64,000 bases of DNA from Svornostia abyssi (GTDB lineage: Bacteria > Actinomycetota > Thermoleophilia > Solirubrobacterales > Solirubrobacteraceae), in assembly GCA_024666565.1 (NCBI GenBank), contig CP088295.1, forward strand, positions 806,001-870,000, read 5' to 3'. Below the pieces are notes generated by a model. The model did no database searches. It was not told the origin of the DNA and saw only the letters and a list, made by a program, of their open reading frames with translations. Shown in pieces: positions 46,041 through 55,534 of this stretch. The translations under genes and the position numbers were made by a program. Position 1 is the first letter of the stretch, and each line of letters begins with the position of its first letter.

Positions 46041-46427
46041 ATGAGCTTTCACGTCCTGCCAGTAGGGCGCGACGCGAAGATCGGCACCGAAGCGCCGCAG
46101 CCCACGCAGCTGCCGGTGCAGCCGAGCAACGCGCCGTCACCCACAGGGGAGGCGTTCGCCAAGGTCTATGACTCGAGTGTCCTCGAGTCGGCCCGCGCTG
46201 CCCGCAAGGCACGCGACGCGGAGATCCCCCCGCACGTCATGGACGAGGTCCAGGCGGCGGCGCGGCTCTACGAAGACCTGCAGGCGCGCGATCAGCACGT
46301 CCGCTTCCAGACCCACAACCTCGACGGCCGCGTGGTCGCGGATCTCGTCGACACCGACGGCAACGTCGTGCGACCGATCTCGCTGCGCGACATCGTCGAG
46401 TCCACCGACCCCGACACCGCCGCGTAG
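46041..46427 (+). CDS. flaG: FlaG-like flagellar protein
   Basis: 128 residues with CCAGGAGG ribosome site. Pro/Gln-rich start, then a helical part (DEVQAAARLYEDLQARDQHVRFQTHNLDGRVVADLVDTDGNVVRPI) with the FlaG-type strand pattern and an end VRPISLRDIV. FlaG modulates filament length and usually precedes fliD, as here. The family is loosely conserved, so context counts. Confidence 0.7.
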   Translation: MSFHVLPVGRDAKIGTEAPQPTQLPVQPSNAPSPTGEAFAKVYDSSVLESARAARKARDAEIPPHVMDEVQAAARLYEDLQARDQHVRFQTHNLDGRVVADLVDTDGNVVRPISLRDIVESTDPDTAA

Positions 46428-46445
46428 TACCCGGAAGGATTCGCC

Positions 46446-47801
46446 ATGGCCGGTATCGCCCTCAACGGACTCTCCTCAGGCCTCGACACGGGGACGATGG
46501 TCTCGCAGCTGATGGCGCTCGAGCGCCAGGGCCGCACGAAGCTCGAGTTCCGGCAGGCCAACGCGCAGGCGCGGACCGACAACCTCGCGGACGTCAGCAG
46601 CAAGCTCAACACGCTGAAGTTCCGCGCGCAGGACTTCAAGCTCGCGTCGCTGTGGAATCCGCAGCAGACCGTCGAGGTCTCGGACGCGACGAAGATCAGC
46701 GCCACCCGCACGGGCGGCGCCGGCACCGGCGCCACGAGCATCGAGGTCATCGGCCTCGCCAGCTCGTCGCAGCGGACGTTCAGCTTCACGTCGCCGGCCG
46801 CGGACGAGACGTGGACCTTCGGCACGGCCAACGTGAACATCACGGCCGGCATGACCCTCGACGAGACCGTGCTCGCCATCAACGGCCAGCCGGACACCGG
46901 CGTCATCGCCGTCAACGCGGGCGGCAAGCTCGTGGTCTCCAGCACCACGACCGGCGCAGGCAGCACCTTCGCCTGGTCGGGCGCCGCGCTGACCCAGGAC
47001 AGCGAGAAGATCGGCACCGACGCGCAGTACAAGGTCGACGGCGGCGCCGTGCAGACGTCGTCCACCAACACGATCTCCACCGCCGTCCCCGGCGTCGACA
47101 TCACCCTGAAGGCCATCACCTCGAGCCCGGTGAGCGTCAACGTCAGCGCGCCGACGGCCGACCGGGCCAAGATCGTCGAGAAGATCAAGGGCTTCATCGA
47201 GGCGTACAACTCGGTCGTCGACACGGTGAAGACCCTCACCGGCGACAAGAAGGTCACCGATCCCTCGACCACGGCCGAAGCGCGTAAGGGTTCCCTGTAC
47301 GCCGACGGCGGCCTGCGGCAGCTGCAGTCGAGCCTGCGCAGCGCGATCTCCTCCGCGGTCGACGGCCTGACGAACGGCGACCTCGACCAGCTCGGCGAGA
47401 TCGGCATCACGACCGGCGCGGCGTCCTCGACGATCAACCAGGACTCGCTGGCCGGCAAGCTCGTCTTCGACGAGACGAAGTTCAACGCGGCCTTCGCCGC
47501 GAACCCCACCGACGTGCGCAAGCTGCTCGGCGGCGTGTCCGGCACGAACGGCATCGCGCAGCGCTTCGAGGGTCTCATCGACCCGATCACGCAGACCGGC
47601 GGCGTGCTGTCCAACCGGCGGACGGAGACGGACTCCGAGCTGCGGCGGATCAAGGACTCGATCGAGCGCTTCGACGACCGCCTGACCTTCAAAGAGACCC
47701 GGCTGCGCAAGCAGTTCGAGGTGATGGAGCAGATGCTCGCCCGCCAGAACTCGATCGGCGGCGCGCTGAGCAGCGCCCTCGCCGGTCTGCCCTCGTCCTG
47801 A
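46446..47801 (+). CDS. fliD: Flagellar filament cap protein FliD (HAP2)
   Basis: 451 residues. LNGLSSGLDTGTMVSQLMALERQ is the FliD start; FIEAYNSVVDTVKTLTGDKK and RKGSLYADGGLRQLQSSLRSAI follow; the end RFDDRLTFKETRLRKQFEVMEQMLARQNS is typical. Caps the filament and helps insert flagellin. SD is CCGGAAGG. Confidence 0.95.
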   Translation: MAGIALNGLSSGLDTGTMVSQLMALERQGRTKLEFRQANAQARTDNLADVSSKLNTLKFRAQDFKLASLWNPQQTVEVSDATKISATRTGGAGTGATSIEVIGLASSSQRTFSFTSPAADETWTFGTANVNITAGMTLDETVLAINGQPDTGVIAVNAGGKLVVSSTTTGAGSTFAWSGAALTQDSEKIGTDAQYKVDGGAVQTSSTNTISTAVPGVDITLKAITSSPVSVNVSAPTADRAKIVEKIKGFIEAYNSVVDTVKTLTGDKKVTDPSTTAEARKGSLYADGGLRQLQSSLRSAISSAVDGLTNGDLDQLGEIGITTGAASSTINQDSLAGKLVFDETKFNAAFAANPTDVRKLLGGVSGTNGIAQRFEGLIDPITQTGGVLSNRRTETDSELRRIKDSIERFDDRLTFKETRLRKQFEVMEQMLARQNSIGGALSSALAGLPSS

Positions 47802-47826
47802 TGACCACTGAGATCCCCACGGAGCG

Positions 47827-48201
47827 ATGAACCCCTACGCCACACCCCAGGCGTACCGCCAGAACAGCGTCCTCACCGCATCTCCCGGCCAGCTGGTCGT
47901 CATGCTGTACGACGGCGCCATCCGGTTCCTGCGTCAGGCGGAGCTCGCGATGGAGGAAGGCGCGGTCGCCCACACGAATGACCGGATGCAGCGTGCGGAG
48001 GCGATCCTCGACGAGCTGCTCGCCACCCTGAACATGGACGCGGGCGAGATCAGCGGCCGGCTCCAGGCGATCTACACCTTCTGCCGCTCCGAGCTCATCG
48101 CGGCGCGCCTCGAGCGCAGCCCGAAGAAGATCAAGCAGGTCATCGGCCTGCTGTCCGACCTGCGCGAGGCGTGGGCGGAGATCGCGCAGGCGGGCAACTG
48201 A
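47827..48201 (+). CDS. fliS: Flagellin export chaperone FliS
   Basis: 124 residues. YRQNSVLTASPGQLVVMLYDGAIRFLRQAELAM is diagnostic FliS. Holds flagellin unfolded before export. It is 25 bases after fliD and shares one base with the next ATG. Confidence 0.95.
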   Translation: MNPYATPQAYRQNSVLTASPGQLVVMLYDGAIRFLRQAELAMEEGAVAHTNDRMQRAEAILDELLATLNMDAGEISGRLQAIYTFCRSELIAARLERSPKKIKQVIGLLSDLREAWAEIAQAGN

Positions 48202-48527
48202 TGGACGAACTCGCCCCCTTCCGCATGCTGGTGACCCTCGCCGAGTCGGTGTGCGCGCACATCGACGCCGAGCGCTGGGACGAGCTCGCGCAGGTCCAGG
48301 AGGAGTTCGGACACCGGCTCGCCGAGCTGCACGGCCCCGAGCCCGCGGGTGCGGGCCCGTTGCTGCAGCGCGCCTTTGACCTGCACCTGCAGGCCACGCG
48401 CGGCCTGGAGCGCCACAAGGCCGAGATCCTCGCGGAGCTCGGCGGGGTCCAGCGCGGCCGCACGGCTGCGGCGGGCTACGCCCCGACGGCGTCGGTTCCC
48501 GCGGCGTCGGTCAATCACGCCGCGTAG
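48201..48527 (+). CDS. FliT-like small helical chaperone
   Basis: 108 residues, all-helical, starting inside the fliS stop (TGATG). FRMLVTLAESVCAHIDAERWDELAQVQEEFGHRLAEL has FliT-like spacing. FliT is FliD's chaperone and follows fliS in many genomes. Sequence similarity is weak; the assignment rests on position and size. Confidence 0.55.
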   Translation: MDELAPFRMLVTLAESVCAHIDAERWDELAQVQEEFGHRLAELHGPEPAGAGPLLQRAFDLHLQATRGLERHKAEILAELGGVQRGRTAAAGYAPTASVPAASVNHAA

Positions 48528-48550
48528 TCGTCCTTGTAGCCTGCCGGGGG

Positions 48551-49620
48551 ATGTTCCCCGGCCGCCCAGCGCGCCGGTGGCGCCCGTCCTGCGTCGCCGC
48601 GCTGATCCTTGCCGCCGTCTTCGCCCTGCCCGCCGCGTCTGCGTCGGCGCTCACGGTGGAGGGCGCGGTTGCCGACGCGCTCGCCGGCTCGTCCGGCGCT
48701 CCGGCCGGCACCGTGCTGACGATGTTCGTCGAAGCCGACCCGGGGACCCGCGTGCCGCGCGCGGTCTCCTTCACGGTCGGCCAGGGCCTGCTGCTCGGCG
48801 CCTCCGGCCCGTCGTGTGACATCGCGACGATCCGGGCGCTGCCCGTCTCCCTGCCCGCTGGGCTCGGAGGTCGGCGAGGGGGGCCCTGGAGACCGCGTCG
48901 CGGTCCTTCCGCCTGCGGGTCTTCACGCTGTCGCCCGGATCGCTCGCCGTGCGGATCGAGGGAACGCCTGCGCCGGTGCTCATCGACGTGACGACGGCGA
49001 ACCTCGACGAGACCCAGAGCACCCTGACCCTCGCGCTGCCCGCGGGCGTCCGCGGGGAGGACCTGCTGTCCCTCCGGCTGCGCCTCGGCGGCGACGATCC
49101 CTCGACGGACTGGGTGCGCAGCACGCTGTGCCCGAACGGCGCCTGGTCGCTCGCCGCGTCCCTGATCGGGGACGCCGGCATCGTGGGCTCCGGCACGTCG
49201 TCGATCGGCTGCCGCCCGCCGCGCCGCGCGCAGCTGGGCAAGATCACCCCGACGTTCTCGCTCTCCCAGGTCCGGCGCAACGGCAAGCTCTCGCCACTGC
49301 GCCTGGATGCGGCCACCCTCCCTGCCGGCCTGCCGGCTGACGGCACGGTGCACGTCACCTGTCGCGCCGGGTGCCGCGGCTCGTGGCGCCAGCGCGTCAA
49401 CGCGGGCGGCCCCACGGTCGTGCGCGTCCGGCCCGGCATCCGGGTCAGCACGCCGGGTCTGCGGCTGCAGGTGGCGGTCGCGAGCCCCAGCCTGCGCGGC
49501 ACGTTCCTCGTCATCGCGTTCACGCGCGGGGCGAACGGGCGGCCGAACGGGTGGAAGGGCACCGCGCGGGGTTGCCTGCGCCTGGGCTCCGCGCCTGCGC
49601 GGATGCCCTGCCCGACGTAG
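48551..49620 (+). CDS. Secreted protein of unknown function, frameshifted
   Basis: About 356 residues. Signal peptide (RPSCVAALILAAVFALPAASASA), then a beta-rich domain. The frame breaks at a run of six G (48878-48883): one missing G would give RRGGALETASRSFRLRVFTLSPGSLAVRIEG and continue to LRLGSAPARMPCPT. Length 1070 = 3x356+2 agrees. Cysteine-poor beta repeats resemble other secreted proteins in this window, but no family is recognised. It separates the fliS and flgB operons. Confidence 0.6.
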
Positions 49621-49651
49621 GTCGGCGTCCACCAAACGTCCAGGGCCCCGC

Positions 49652-49678
49652 TCAAGTCACCGGCGCACCCGTCGATTC
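49652..49678 (+). promoter_or_regulatory. Sigma-28-like promoter of flgB-fliI operon
   Basis: TCAA, 15 bases, GTCGATTC, 68 bases before flgB. Confidence 0.6.
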
Positions 49679-49746
49679 ACGGGATGCGCCCCACGGACGG
49701 GGCGGGACGTTCGCCCAAGGATCCGGGCCATGCAATCCCTCCACGC

Positions 49747-50103
49747 ATGGACCTTTTCGACACCACCCAGCTCGCGCTGCAGCGCGCCTCACAGGGCGTC
49801 AGCCTGCGGCAGCGCACGATCGCTGAGAACCTGGCGAACGCCAACACGGCCGGCTACCGCCGCCGTGACGTCGAGTTCAAGGGTGCGCTCAGCGACGCCA
49901 TGGCCGGCGGCAAGTCCGCGCTGGAGGCCGTGACCTTCAGTCCTGAGATGGACAGGACCGCCCCGCTGCGCGGCGACGGTTCGAACGTCGACATGGACAA
50001 GGAGCAGTCGACGATGGCGCAGGTCGGCCTCGAGTACGACGCGCTCGTCCAGATCATGAAGACGCGCATGCAGATCATGCGCACGGCCATCACGGGGCAG
50101 TAG
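49747..50103 (+). CDS. flgB: Flagellar proximal rod protein FlgB
   Basis: 118 residues. TTQLALQRASQGVSLRQRTIAENLANANTAGYRRRDVEF is FlgB; end MAQVGLEYDALVQIMKTRMQIMRTAI is complete. First gene of flgBC-fliEFGHI. Confidence 0.94.
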   Translation: MDLFDTTQLALQRASQGVSLRQRTIAENLANANTAGYRRRDVEFKGALSDAMAGGKSALEAVTFSPEMDRTAPLRGDGSNVDMDKEQSTMAQVGLEYDALVQIMKTRMQIMRTAITGQ

Positions 50104-50105
50104 TC

Positions 50106-50556
50106 ATGGGTCTCTTCGACGCACTCAACGTCTCCGCGACCGGCCTGTCGGCCGAGCGCACGCGGATGGACGTCATCGCCAACAATCTCGCGAACGCGCA
50201 GACCACGCGCGGCCCGGACGGCCAGCCGTTCCGCCGCCAGGAGGTCCTGCTGCAGTCCGAGTCCTCGACCTTCGCCAGCGTGCTCAGCAGCGAGGTCGGC
50301 GCGAAGGCCCGCACGAACGGCCCGCCGAAGGGCGTCCGCGTCGTGGAGGTCGCCGAGGATCCGACCCCCGAACCGCCGCGTCTACGACCCGGGCCACCCG
50401 GACGCCGATGACGACGGCTACATCTCCCTGCCGAACGTCAACCCGGTCACCGAGATGGTGGACCTCATCGCGTCGTCGCGCTCCTACGAGGCGAACGTCA
50501 ACGCGATGCAGACCGCCAAGCAGATGTTCAGCAAGACGGTCGACCTCCTGCGCTGA
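50106..50556 (+). CDS. flgC: Flagellar proximal rod protein FlgC, frameshifted
   Basis: About 149 residues. MGLFDALNVSATGLSAERTRMDVIANNLANAQTTRGPDG is FlgC. The frame breaks in CCCCC at 50370-50374; removing one C gives [49 protein letters not shown], the canonical FlgC end. Length 451 = 3x150+1 agrees. FlgC is essential for the rod, so a sequencing artefact is likely. The stop shares one base with fliE. Confidence 0.9.
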
Positions 50557-50888
50557 TGACGATCGACCCCAGCTTCCTCACCACGACGCCCGAATGGAAG
50601 ATCGAGGGCGTCGGCCAGATCGAGCCGTTCACCACCACGTCGGACACCACCCTCTCCTCCTCCAAGTCCGAGGGGTTCGGCGAGATGCTGGGCAAGCAGG
50701 TCGCCCAGCTCCAGGGCCTCCAGGAAGAAGCGTCCACCCAGGCGCAGGCCCTCGCCACCGGGCAGGCCGAAGATCCGGCCGCCGTGGTGATGGCTGTCGA
50801 GAAGGCCAAGCTCTCCATGCAGCTCGCCACCCAGATCCGTGAGCGCGGCGTCACCGCGCTCCAAGAAGTCCTCCGCACGCAGGTCTAG
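50556..50888 (+). CDS. fliE: Flagellar hook-basal body protein FliE
   Basis: 110 residues. The C-terminal half, GQAEDPAAVVMAVEKAKLSMQLATQIRERGVTALQEVLRTQV, is typical FliE. It joins the MS ring to the rod. Confidence 0.92.
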   Translation: MTIDPSFLTTTPEWKIEGVGQIEPFTTTSDTTLSSSKSEGFGEMLGKQVAQLQGLQEEASTQAQALATGQAEDPAAVVMAVEKAKLSMQLATQIRERGVTALQEVLRTQV

Positions 50889-50906
50889 CCCCTCCAGAGG
50901 TCCACT

Positions 50907-52430
50907 GTGCTCTCCGTCCTCCAGTCCATGCCCACCAGGGGCAAGGTCATCCTCGGCGCCTCCGTCGTCGTCGGCCTCATCGTCATGTTCATCCTGTTCC
51001 GGATGGCGACGGCGCCGAGCTACGTCACCGTCGTCAACGGTGTCGAGCCGGGCGACACGGCGAAGGTCACCGCGGCGCTCGACGAGGCCGGCATCGCCTA
51101 CGAGCTGCAGAACAACGGCACGGCCGTCGCGGTCGTCAGCGGCAGCGAGGCGCAGGCCAACGTCGCGCTCGCGACGGCCGGCGTCGACACGGGCGGCGGC
51201 ACGAAGCCCGGCTTCGAGCTCCTGGACGAGCAGAAGCTCGGCGCCTCGGACTTCCAGCAGAAGGTCAACTACCAGCGCGCGCTCGAGGGCGAGATCGCGA
51301 AGAACGTGCAGAGCATCAACGGCATCAGCAGCGCGACCGTCCAGCTGTCGCTGCCCGAGGACAAGCTGTTCGCCGACGAGACGAAGCCCGCCACCGCGGC
51401 GCTCCTCATCAACGCGCCGGCCAACGGGCTGGACCCGCAGCAGGTGCGCGGCATCGCGAGCCTCGTGGCCGGCAGCGTCGAGGGCCTGAAGGACGAGAAC
51501 GTCACGATCACGACGTCGTCGGGCGAGCTGATCTGGCCGCTCGGCGAGGGTGGGCAGGCCGGCGGCACCGGCGGCAGCACGACGAAGATCGCGGCGGAGA
51601 ATCGCTACGCCTCCCAGCTCGAGGCGGACCTCAACCAGCTGCTCATCCGCACGCTCGGCGCGGACAAGGCGTACGTCGAGGCGCGCCCGACGCTGAACGT
51701 CGACGAGATCAGCCGCGAGGAGCTGAAGTACGGCACGCGCGGCACGGCCCTGGCGCGCAAGAGCGAGACCGAGGAGCTGCAGAGCGAGGGCGAGGCCGGC
51801 GCGGCCGCCGGCGCCCGCGCGAACATCGAGGGCGCCGCCGCGCAGGCCAACGGCGGCACCTCGGACTACAACCGTGAGATGACCGAGGAGAACTTCGGCG
51901 TCGACAAGACCATCGAGAAGACGAAGGTCGCCCCGGGCGCCGTCGAGAAGCTCGACCTCGCGCTCGTGCTCGACGCGTCGCTCAGCGAGGCGGAGGTCAC
52001 CGAGGTGGAGGCCGCCGTCGCCAGCGCCGCGGGCATCGATCAGCAGCGCGGCGACACCCTCGCCGTCAGCCAGATCCCGTTCGTGAAGCCGAAGACCGAG
52101 GAGGCGAAGGGCGCCCCCGTGCCCCAGGAGGCCGTCGGCGTCGCGAAGTGGGTCGGCCTCGGCATCGCCGGTGCGCTGTTCCTCTTCTTCGTCACCCGGG
52201 CGCTGCGCAAGCGCGAGCGCGAGGCGCTCGGCGACGCGCGGTGGCTCACCGAGATCGACGAGCCCCGCCCGCTCGCGGCCCTCACCGCCGGCGGGAACGA
52301 GGCGCCCGGTTCCTCCCTGCCGGAGATGGCGGCGCCGAGCGCGGCGAGAACGCAGATCGGCGAGATGGTCGACAAGGAACCTGAGAAGGTGGCCCAGCAG
52401 CTCCGCGCGTGGATGTCGGAGGAGTCGTGA
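50907..52430 (+). CDS. fliF: Flagellar M-ring protein FliF
   Basis: 507 residues from GTG. One N-terminal membrane helix (VVVGLIVMFILFRMA), ring-building domains with ALDEAGIAYELQNNGTAVAV and FELLDEQKLGASDFQQKVNYQRALEGEIA, and a C-terminal helix (VGLGIAGALFLFFVTRAL) followed by the FliG-binding tail PEKVAQQLRAWMSEES. Slightly shorter than the usual 550. Stop overlaps fliG. Confidence 0.94.
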   Translation: MLSVLQSMPTRGKVILGASVVVGLIVMFILFRMATAPSYVTVVNGVEPGDTAKVTAALDEAGIAYELQNNGTAVAVVSGSEAQANVALATAGVDTGGGTKPGFELLDEQKLGASDFQQKVNYQRALEGEIAKNVQSINGISSATVQLSLPEDKLFADETKPATAALLINAPANGLDPQQVRGIASLVAGSVEGLKDENVTITTSSGELIWPLGEGGQAGGTGGSTTKIAAENRYASQLEADLNQLLIRTLGADKAYVEARPTLNVDEISREELKYGTRGTALARKSETEELQSEGEAGAAAGARANIEGAAAQANGGTSDYNREMTEENFGVDKTIEKTKVAPGAVEKLDLALVLDASLSEAEVTEVEAAVASAAGIDQQRGDTLAVSQIPFVKPKTEEAKGAPVPQEAVGVAKWVGLGIAGALFLFFVTRALRKREREALGDARWLTEIDEPRPLAALTAGGNEAPGSSLPEMAAPSAARTQIGEMVDKEPEKVAQQLRAWMSEES

Positions 52431-53503
52431 GCGAACTCGCCGAAGCCCCGCAGCCCGGCAGCGAGCTCGCGCCCGCGGGCCCGGCCGGCAACCCCGCGGC
52501 GGGATACACCGGCCGACAGAAGGCCGCCGCGCTGCTCGTCAGCCTCGGGCCGGAGAAGGCCGCCGAGCTCATGCGGTTCCTGCCCGACGAGGAGGTCGAG
52601 CAGCTCTCGGCCGACATGGCGGAGATCTACCGCGTCGACTCCAACGTCGCCGAGTCGCTGTACGAGGAGATGTACATCCGGCTCGCCCCCGGCTCGGAGG
52701 TCGCCCTCGGCGGCCTGGAGTACACGCGCGAGGTCCTCGAGAACCTCCTCGGCCCGCAGCGCGCGGACGAGATCATCAGCCTGCTGCAGGCGCGCGGCGA
52801 GGTGCGGCCGTTCGAGTTCCTGCGCCGCACGCCGCCGGAGCAGATCTGCACGCTGCTGAAGGACGAGGCGCCGCAGACCATCGCGCTCGTCATCGCGTCG
52901 CTGTGGCCGAGCGTCGCCGGCCAGGTCCTCACCCACCTGCCGCCCGAGCAGCAGGCCGAGATCGCCGTCCGCATCGCGACGATGCGCGAGACGAACCCGG
53001 GCGTCATCGGCGCGATCGACCAGGGCCTGCGCCAGAAGGTCTCGGCGATCAGCACGGCGGAGTTCCACTCGCCCGGCGGCGTCGACTCGCTCGCCGACAT
53101 CCTGAACAACGCGGGCCGCTCGACCGAGCGCCACGTCATCGAGACGCTTGCGAAGAACGCGCCGGAGCTCGCCGACGAGGTCCGCATGAAGCTCTTCACC
53201 TTCGAGGACCTGTCGGTGCTCGAGGATCGCGACATGCAGCTGATCCTCCGCGAGGTGGAGGGCAAGGACCTGGTCCTCGCCCTGCGCGGCGTGCCGGAGG
53301 ACCTCGTCGAGAAGTTCCTGTCGAACATGTCCGAGCGCGCGGCGCAGACGCTGCGCGAGGACATGGAGGTCATGCCGCCGCAGCGCCGTACCGTCGTCGA
53401 AGAGGCGCAGGGCAAGATCGTGGCCATCGTCCGGCGCCTCGACGAGGAGGGCACGATCGTGCTGCCTCGCGGTGAGGAAGAGGGCGGAGGCGATGTTCTT
53501 TGA
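52427..53503 (+). CDS. fliG: Flagellar motor switch protein FliG
   Basis: 358 residues from the GTG overlapping fliF (GTGA). YTGRQKAAALLVSLGPEKAAELMRFL, RTPPEQICTLLKDEAPQTIALVIASL, and the torque domain MFTFEDLSVLEDRDMQLILREV are intact; EHPQ is replaced by KDEAPQ. Couples stators to the C-ring. Confidence 0.94.
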   Translation: MSELAEAPQPGSELAPAGPAGNPAAGYTGRQKAAALLVSLGPEKAAELMRFLPDEEVEQLSADMAEIYRVDSNVAESLYEEMYIRLAPGSEVALGGLEYTREVLENLLGPQRADEIISLLQARGEVRPFEFLRRTPPEQICTLLKDEAPQTIALVIASLWPSVAGQVLTHLPPEQQAEIAVRIATMRETNPGVIGAIDQGLRQKVSAISTAEFHSPGGVDSLADILNNAGRSTERHVIETLAKNAPELADEVRMKLFTFEDLSVLEDRDMQLILREVEGKDLVLALRGVPEDLVEKFLSNMSERAAQTLREDMEVMPPQRRTVVEEAQGKIVAIVRRLDEEGTIVLPRGEEEGGGDVL

Positions 53504-54084
53504 GCTTTGAACTGCCCCAGCTGGTCCCGCCGGAAGGGCTGCGCGAGGACGGGCCCGATCTCATCGCGCAGGCGATGGAGCAGGCCGACGCGATCCGCCA
53601 GCAGGCCTACGAGGAGGGCTACGCCGCAGGCGTGGCCGAGGGACGTGCTGCGTCCGCGCCGGCCGCTGAGGCCCTCGTCGGTGCCGCCGCCGGCCTGGAG
53701 GAGATGCGCGAGCACGTCGCCGACGGGCTCGAGCGCGGCTCCGTGGGCCTGGCGCTGCGCATCGCCGAGCAGATCATCGGCGCGGCCGTGACGGTCGAGC
53801 CCGAGCGGGTGCTTGAGGCGATCCGCGGCGCGCTGCGCCGCCTGGCCGACCGCGAGCGGGTGCAGATCCTCGTCAACCCCGAGGACCTCGACATCGTGCG
53901 CGGCGCGATCGAGGACATCGTCAGCCAGCTCGGCGGCATCAGCGCCGTCGACGTGCAGGCTGAGCGCCGCGTGGCGCGCGGCGGCGCGATCGTCCGCACG
54001 GGCGAAGGCGACGTCGATGCGTCGATCGAGACGAAGCTGACCCGCGCGCGTGAGGTGCTCGAGCGTGAGTTCGCCGACAGCTGA
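53500..54084 (+). CDS. fliH: Flagellar assembly protein FliH
   Basis: 194 residues, starting with TTG in a TTGA overlap with fliG. Central coiled coil with EEGYAAGVAEGRAA, C-terminal VQILVNPEDLDIVRGAIED and RRVARGGAIVRTGEGDVDASIETKL, typical of FliH. It regulates the FliI ATPase, and overlaps fliI by up to 35 bases. Confidence 0.9.
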   Translation: MSFELPQLVPPEGLREDGPDLIAQAMEQADAIRQQAYEEGYAAGVAEGRAASAPAAEALVGAAAGLEEMREHVADGLERGSVGLALRIAEQIIGAAVTVEPERVLEAIRGALRRLADRERVQILVNPEDLDIVRGAIEDIVSQLGGISAVDVQAERRVARGGAIVRTGEGDVDASIETKLTRAREVLEREFADS

Positions 54085-55534
54085 GGAGACGCTCGACGCC
54101 GGGCTGGAGAAGCTCGCGCGGCTTGCCGTCGCCGTCAGCCGCGCGGACCTGTCCGTGCGCCGCGGCTGCGTCAGCGACGTCATCGGCCTCATCATCGAAG
54201 CCGTCGGCCTGGAGGTCGAGGTCGGCGAGATCTGCGAGATCTCCACGGGCCGTGACCGCCCGACCGTCCCGTCCGAGGTCGTCGGCTTCCGCGCCGGCCG
54301 CACGCTGCTCATGCCGCTCGGCGACATGCACGGCATCGGCCCGGGCAACGTCGTCATCGCGACGGGCGAGCAGCTCACGGTCCCGGTCGGCAACGACATG
54401 CTGGGCCGCGTGCTCGACGGACTCGGCCGGCCGATCGACGGCGGCGAGGACCCGTCGCTGTCGGCCCGCCGCGGCGCGAATGCGTCACCTCCCGATCCGC
54501 TGCAGCGCCCCCGCATCGAGGACCGCGTGTCGCTCGGCGTGCGCGCGCTCGACGCGCTCGTGCCGTGCGGTCGCGGCCAGCGCATGGGCATCTTCGCCGG
54601 CTCGGGCGTCGGCAAGTCGTCGCTGCTGGGGATGATCGCCAAGTCGACGTCGGCCGACATCAACGTCATCTGCCTCGTCGGCGAGCGCGGCCGTGAGGTG
54701 CGCGAGTTCATCGAGCGTGACCTCGGCGACGCGATCTCCCGCTCGGTCGTGGTGGTCGCCACTTCCGACCAGCCGGCGCTCGTGCGCATCAAGGCCGCGA
54801 TGACGGCGACGACGATCGCCGAGTCGTTCCGCGACCAGGGCGCCGACGTCATGCTGATGATGGACTCGGTCACCCGCTTCGCGATGGCGCAGCGCGAGGT
54901 CGGCCTGGCGATCGGCGAGCCGCCCGCCACGCGCGGCTACACCCCGTCGGTCTTCGCGCTGCTGCCGAAGCTCCTGGAGCGCTCGGGCACGAGCGCCGAG
55001 GGGTCGATCACCGCGCTGTACACGGTGCTGGTCGACGGCGACGACATGAACGAGCCGATCGCCGACGCCGTGCGGTCCATTCTCGACGGGCACATCGTGC
55101 TGACCCGCGAGCTCGCCCACCAGGGCCACTACCCGGCGATCGACGTGCTGCAGTCCGTGTCGCGTCTGGTCGGCGAGATCATGGGCCCCGAGGTGCGCGC
55201 CGCCGGGCAGGAGGTGCGCTCGCTCATGGCGGCGTTCAAGGACAAGCGCGACCTCATCTCGATCGGCGCGTACGAGGCCGGTTCCGACCCCCTCACCGAT
55301 CGGGCGATCGCGATGCGCCACCCGATCGAAGGGTTCCTGCGCCAGTCCGTGGAGGAGGCCTCCACGGCCGAGCAGGCCGACGAGATGCTGCTCGCCCTCG
55401 CCGCGCACGCGGGCGGGCTGGCCGGCGGGGCCGCCCCGATGGGCGACCCCATGGGCGAGGCCGCGGACGGGGTCCCCGGGGAGTTCCCCGCGGCGAACCC
55501 GAGCGCGATCCCGCCGTTGAACCTGGGCGTTTAG
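54050..55534 (+). CDS. fliI: Flagellum-specific ATPase FliI
   Basis: 494 residues from GTG 54050; GTG 54065 (VSSPTAEETL) is also possible. Walker A FAGSGVGKSSLLG (about 184), Walker B VMLMMDSVTRFA, and GEPPATRGYTPSVFALLPKLLERSG place it in the FliI/YscN family. Powers substrate unfolding at the export gate. The stop overlaps the stop of a convergent gene by two bases. Confidence 0.95.
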   Translation: MRCSSVSSPTAEETLDAGLEKLARLAVAVSRADLSVRRGCVSDVIGLIIEAVGLEVEVGEICEISTGRDRPTVPSEVVGFRAGRTLLMPLGDMHGIGPGNVVIATGEQLTVPVGNDMLGRVLDGLGRPIDGGEDPSLSARRGANASPPDPLQRPRIEDRVSLGVRALDALVPCGRGQRMGIFAGSGVGKSSLLGMIAKSTSADINVICLVGERGREVREFIERDLGDAISRSVVVVATSDQPALVRIKAAMTATTIAESFRDQGADVMLMMDSVTRFAMAQREVGLAIGEPPATRGYTPSVFALLPKLLERSGTSAEGSITALYTVLVDGDDMNEPIADAVRSILDGHIVLTRELAHQGHYPAIDVLQSVSRLVGEIMGPEVRAAGQEVRSLMAAFKDKRDLISIGAYEAGSDPLTDRAIAMRHPIEGFLRQSVEEASTAEQADEMLLALAAHAGGLAGGAAPMGDPMGEAADGVPGEFPAANPSAIPPLNLGV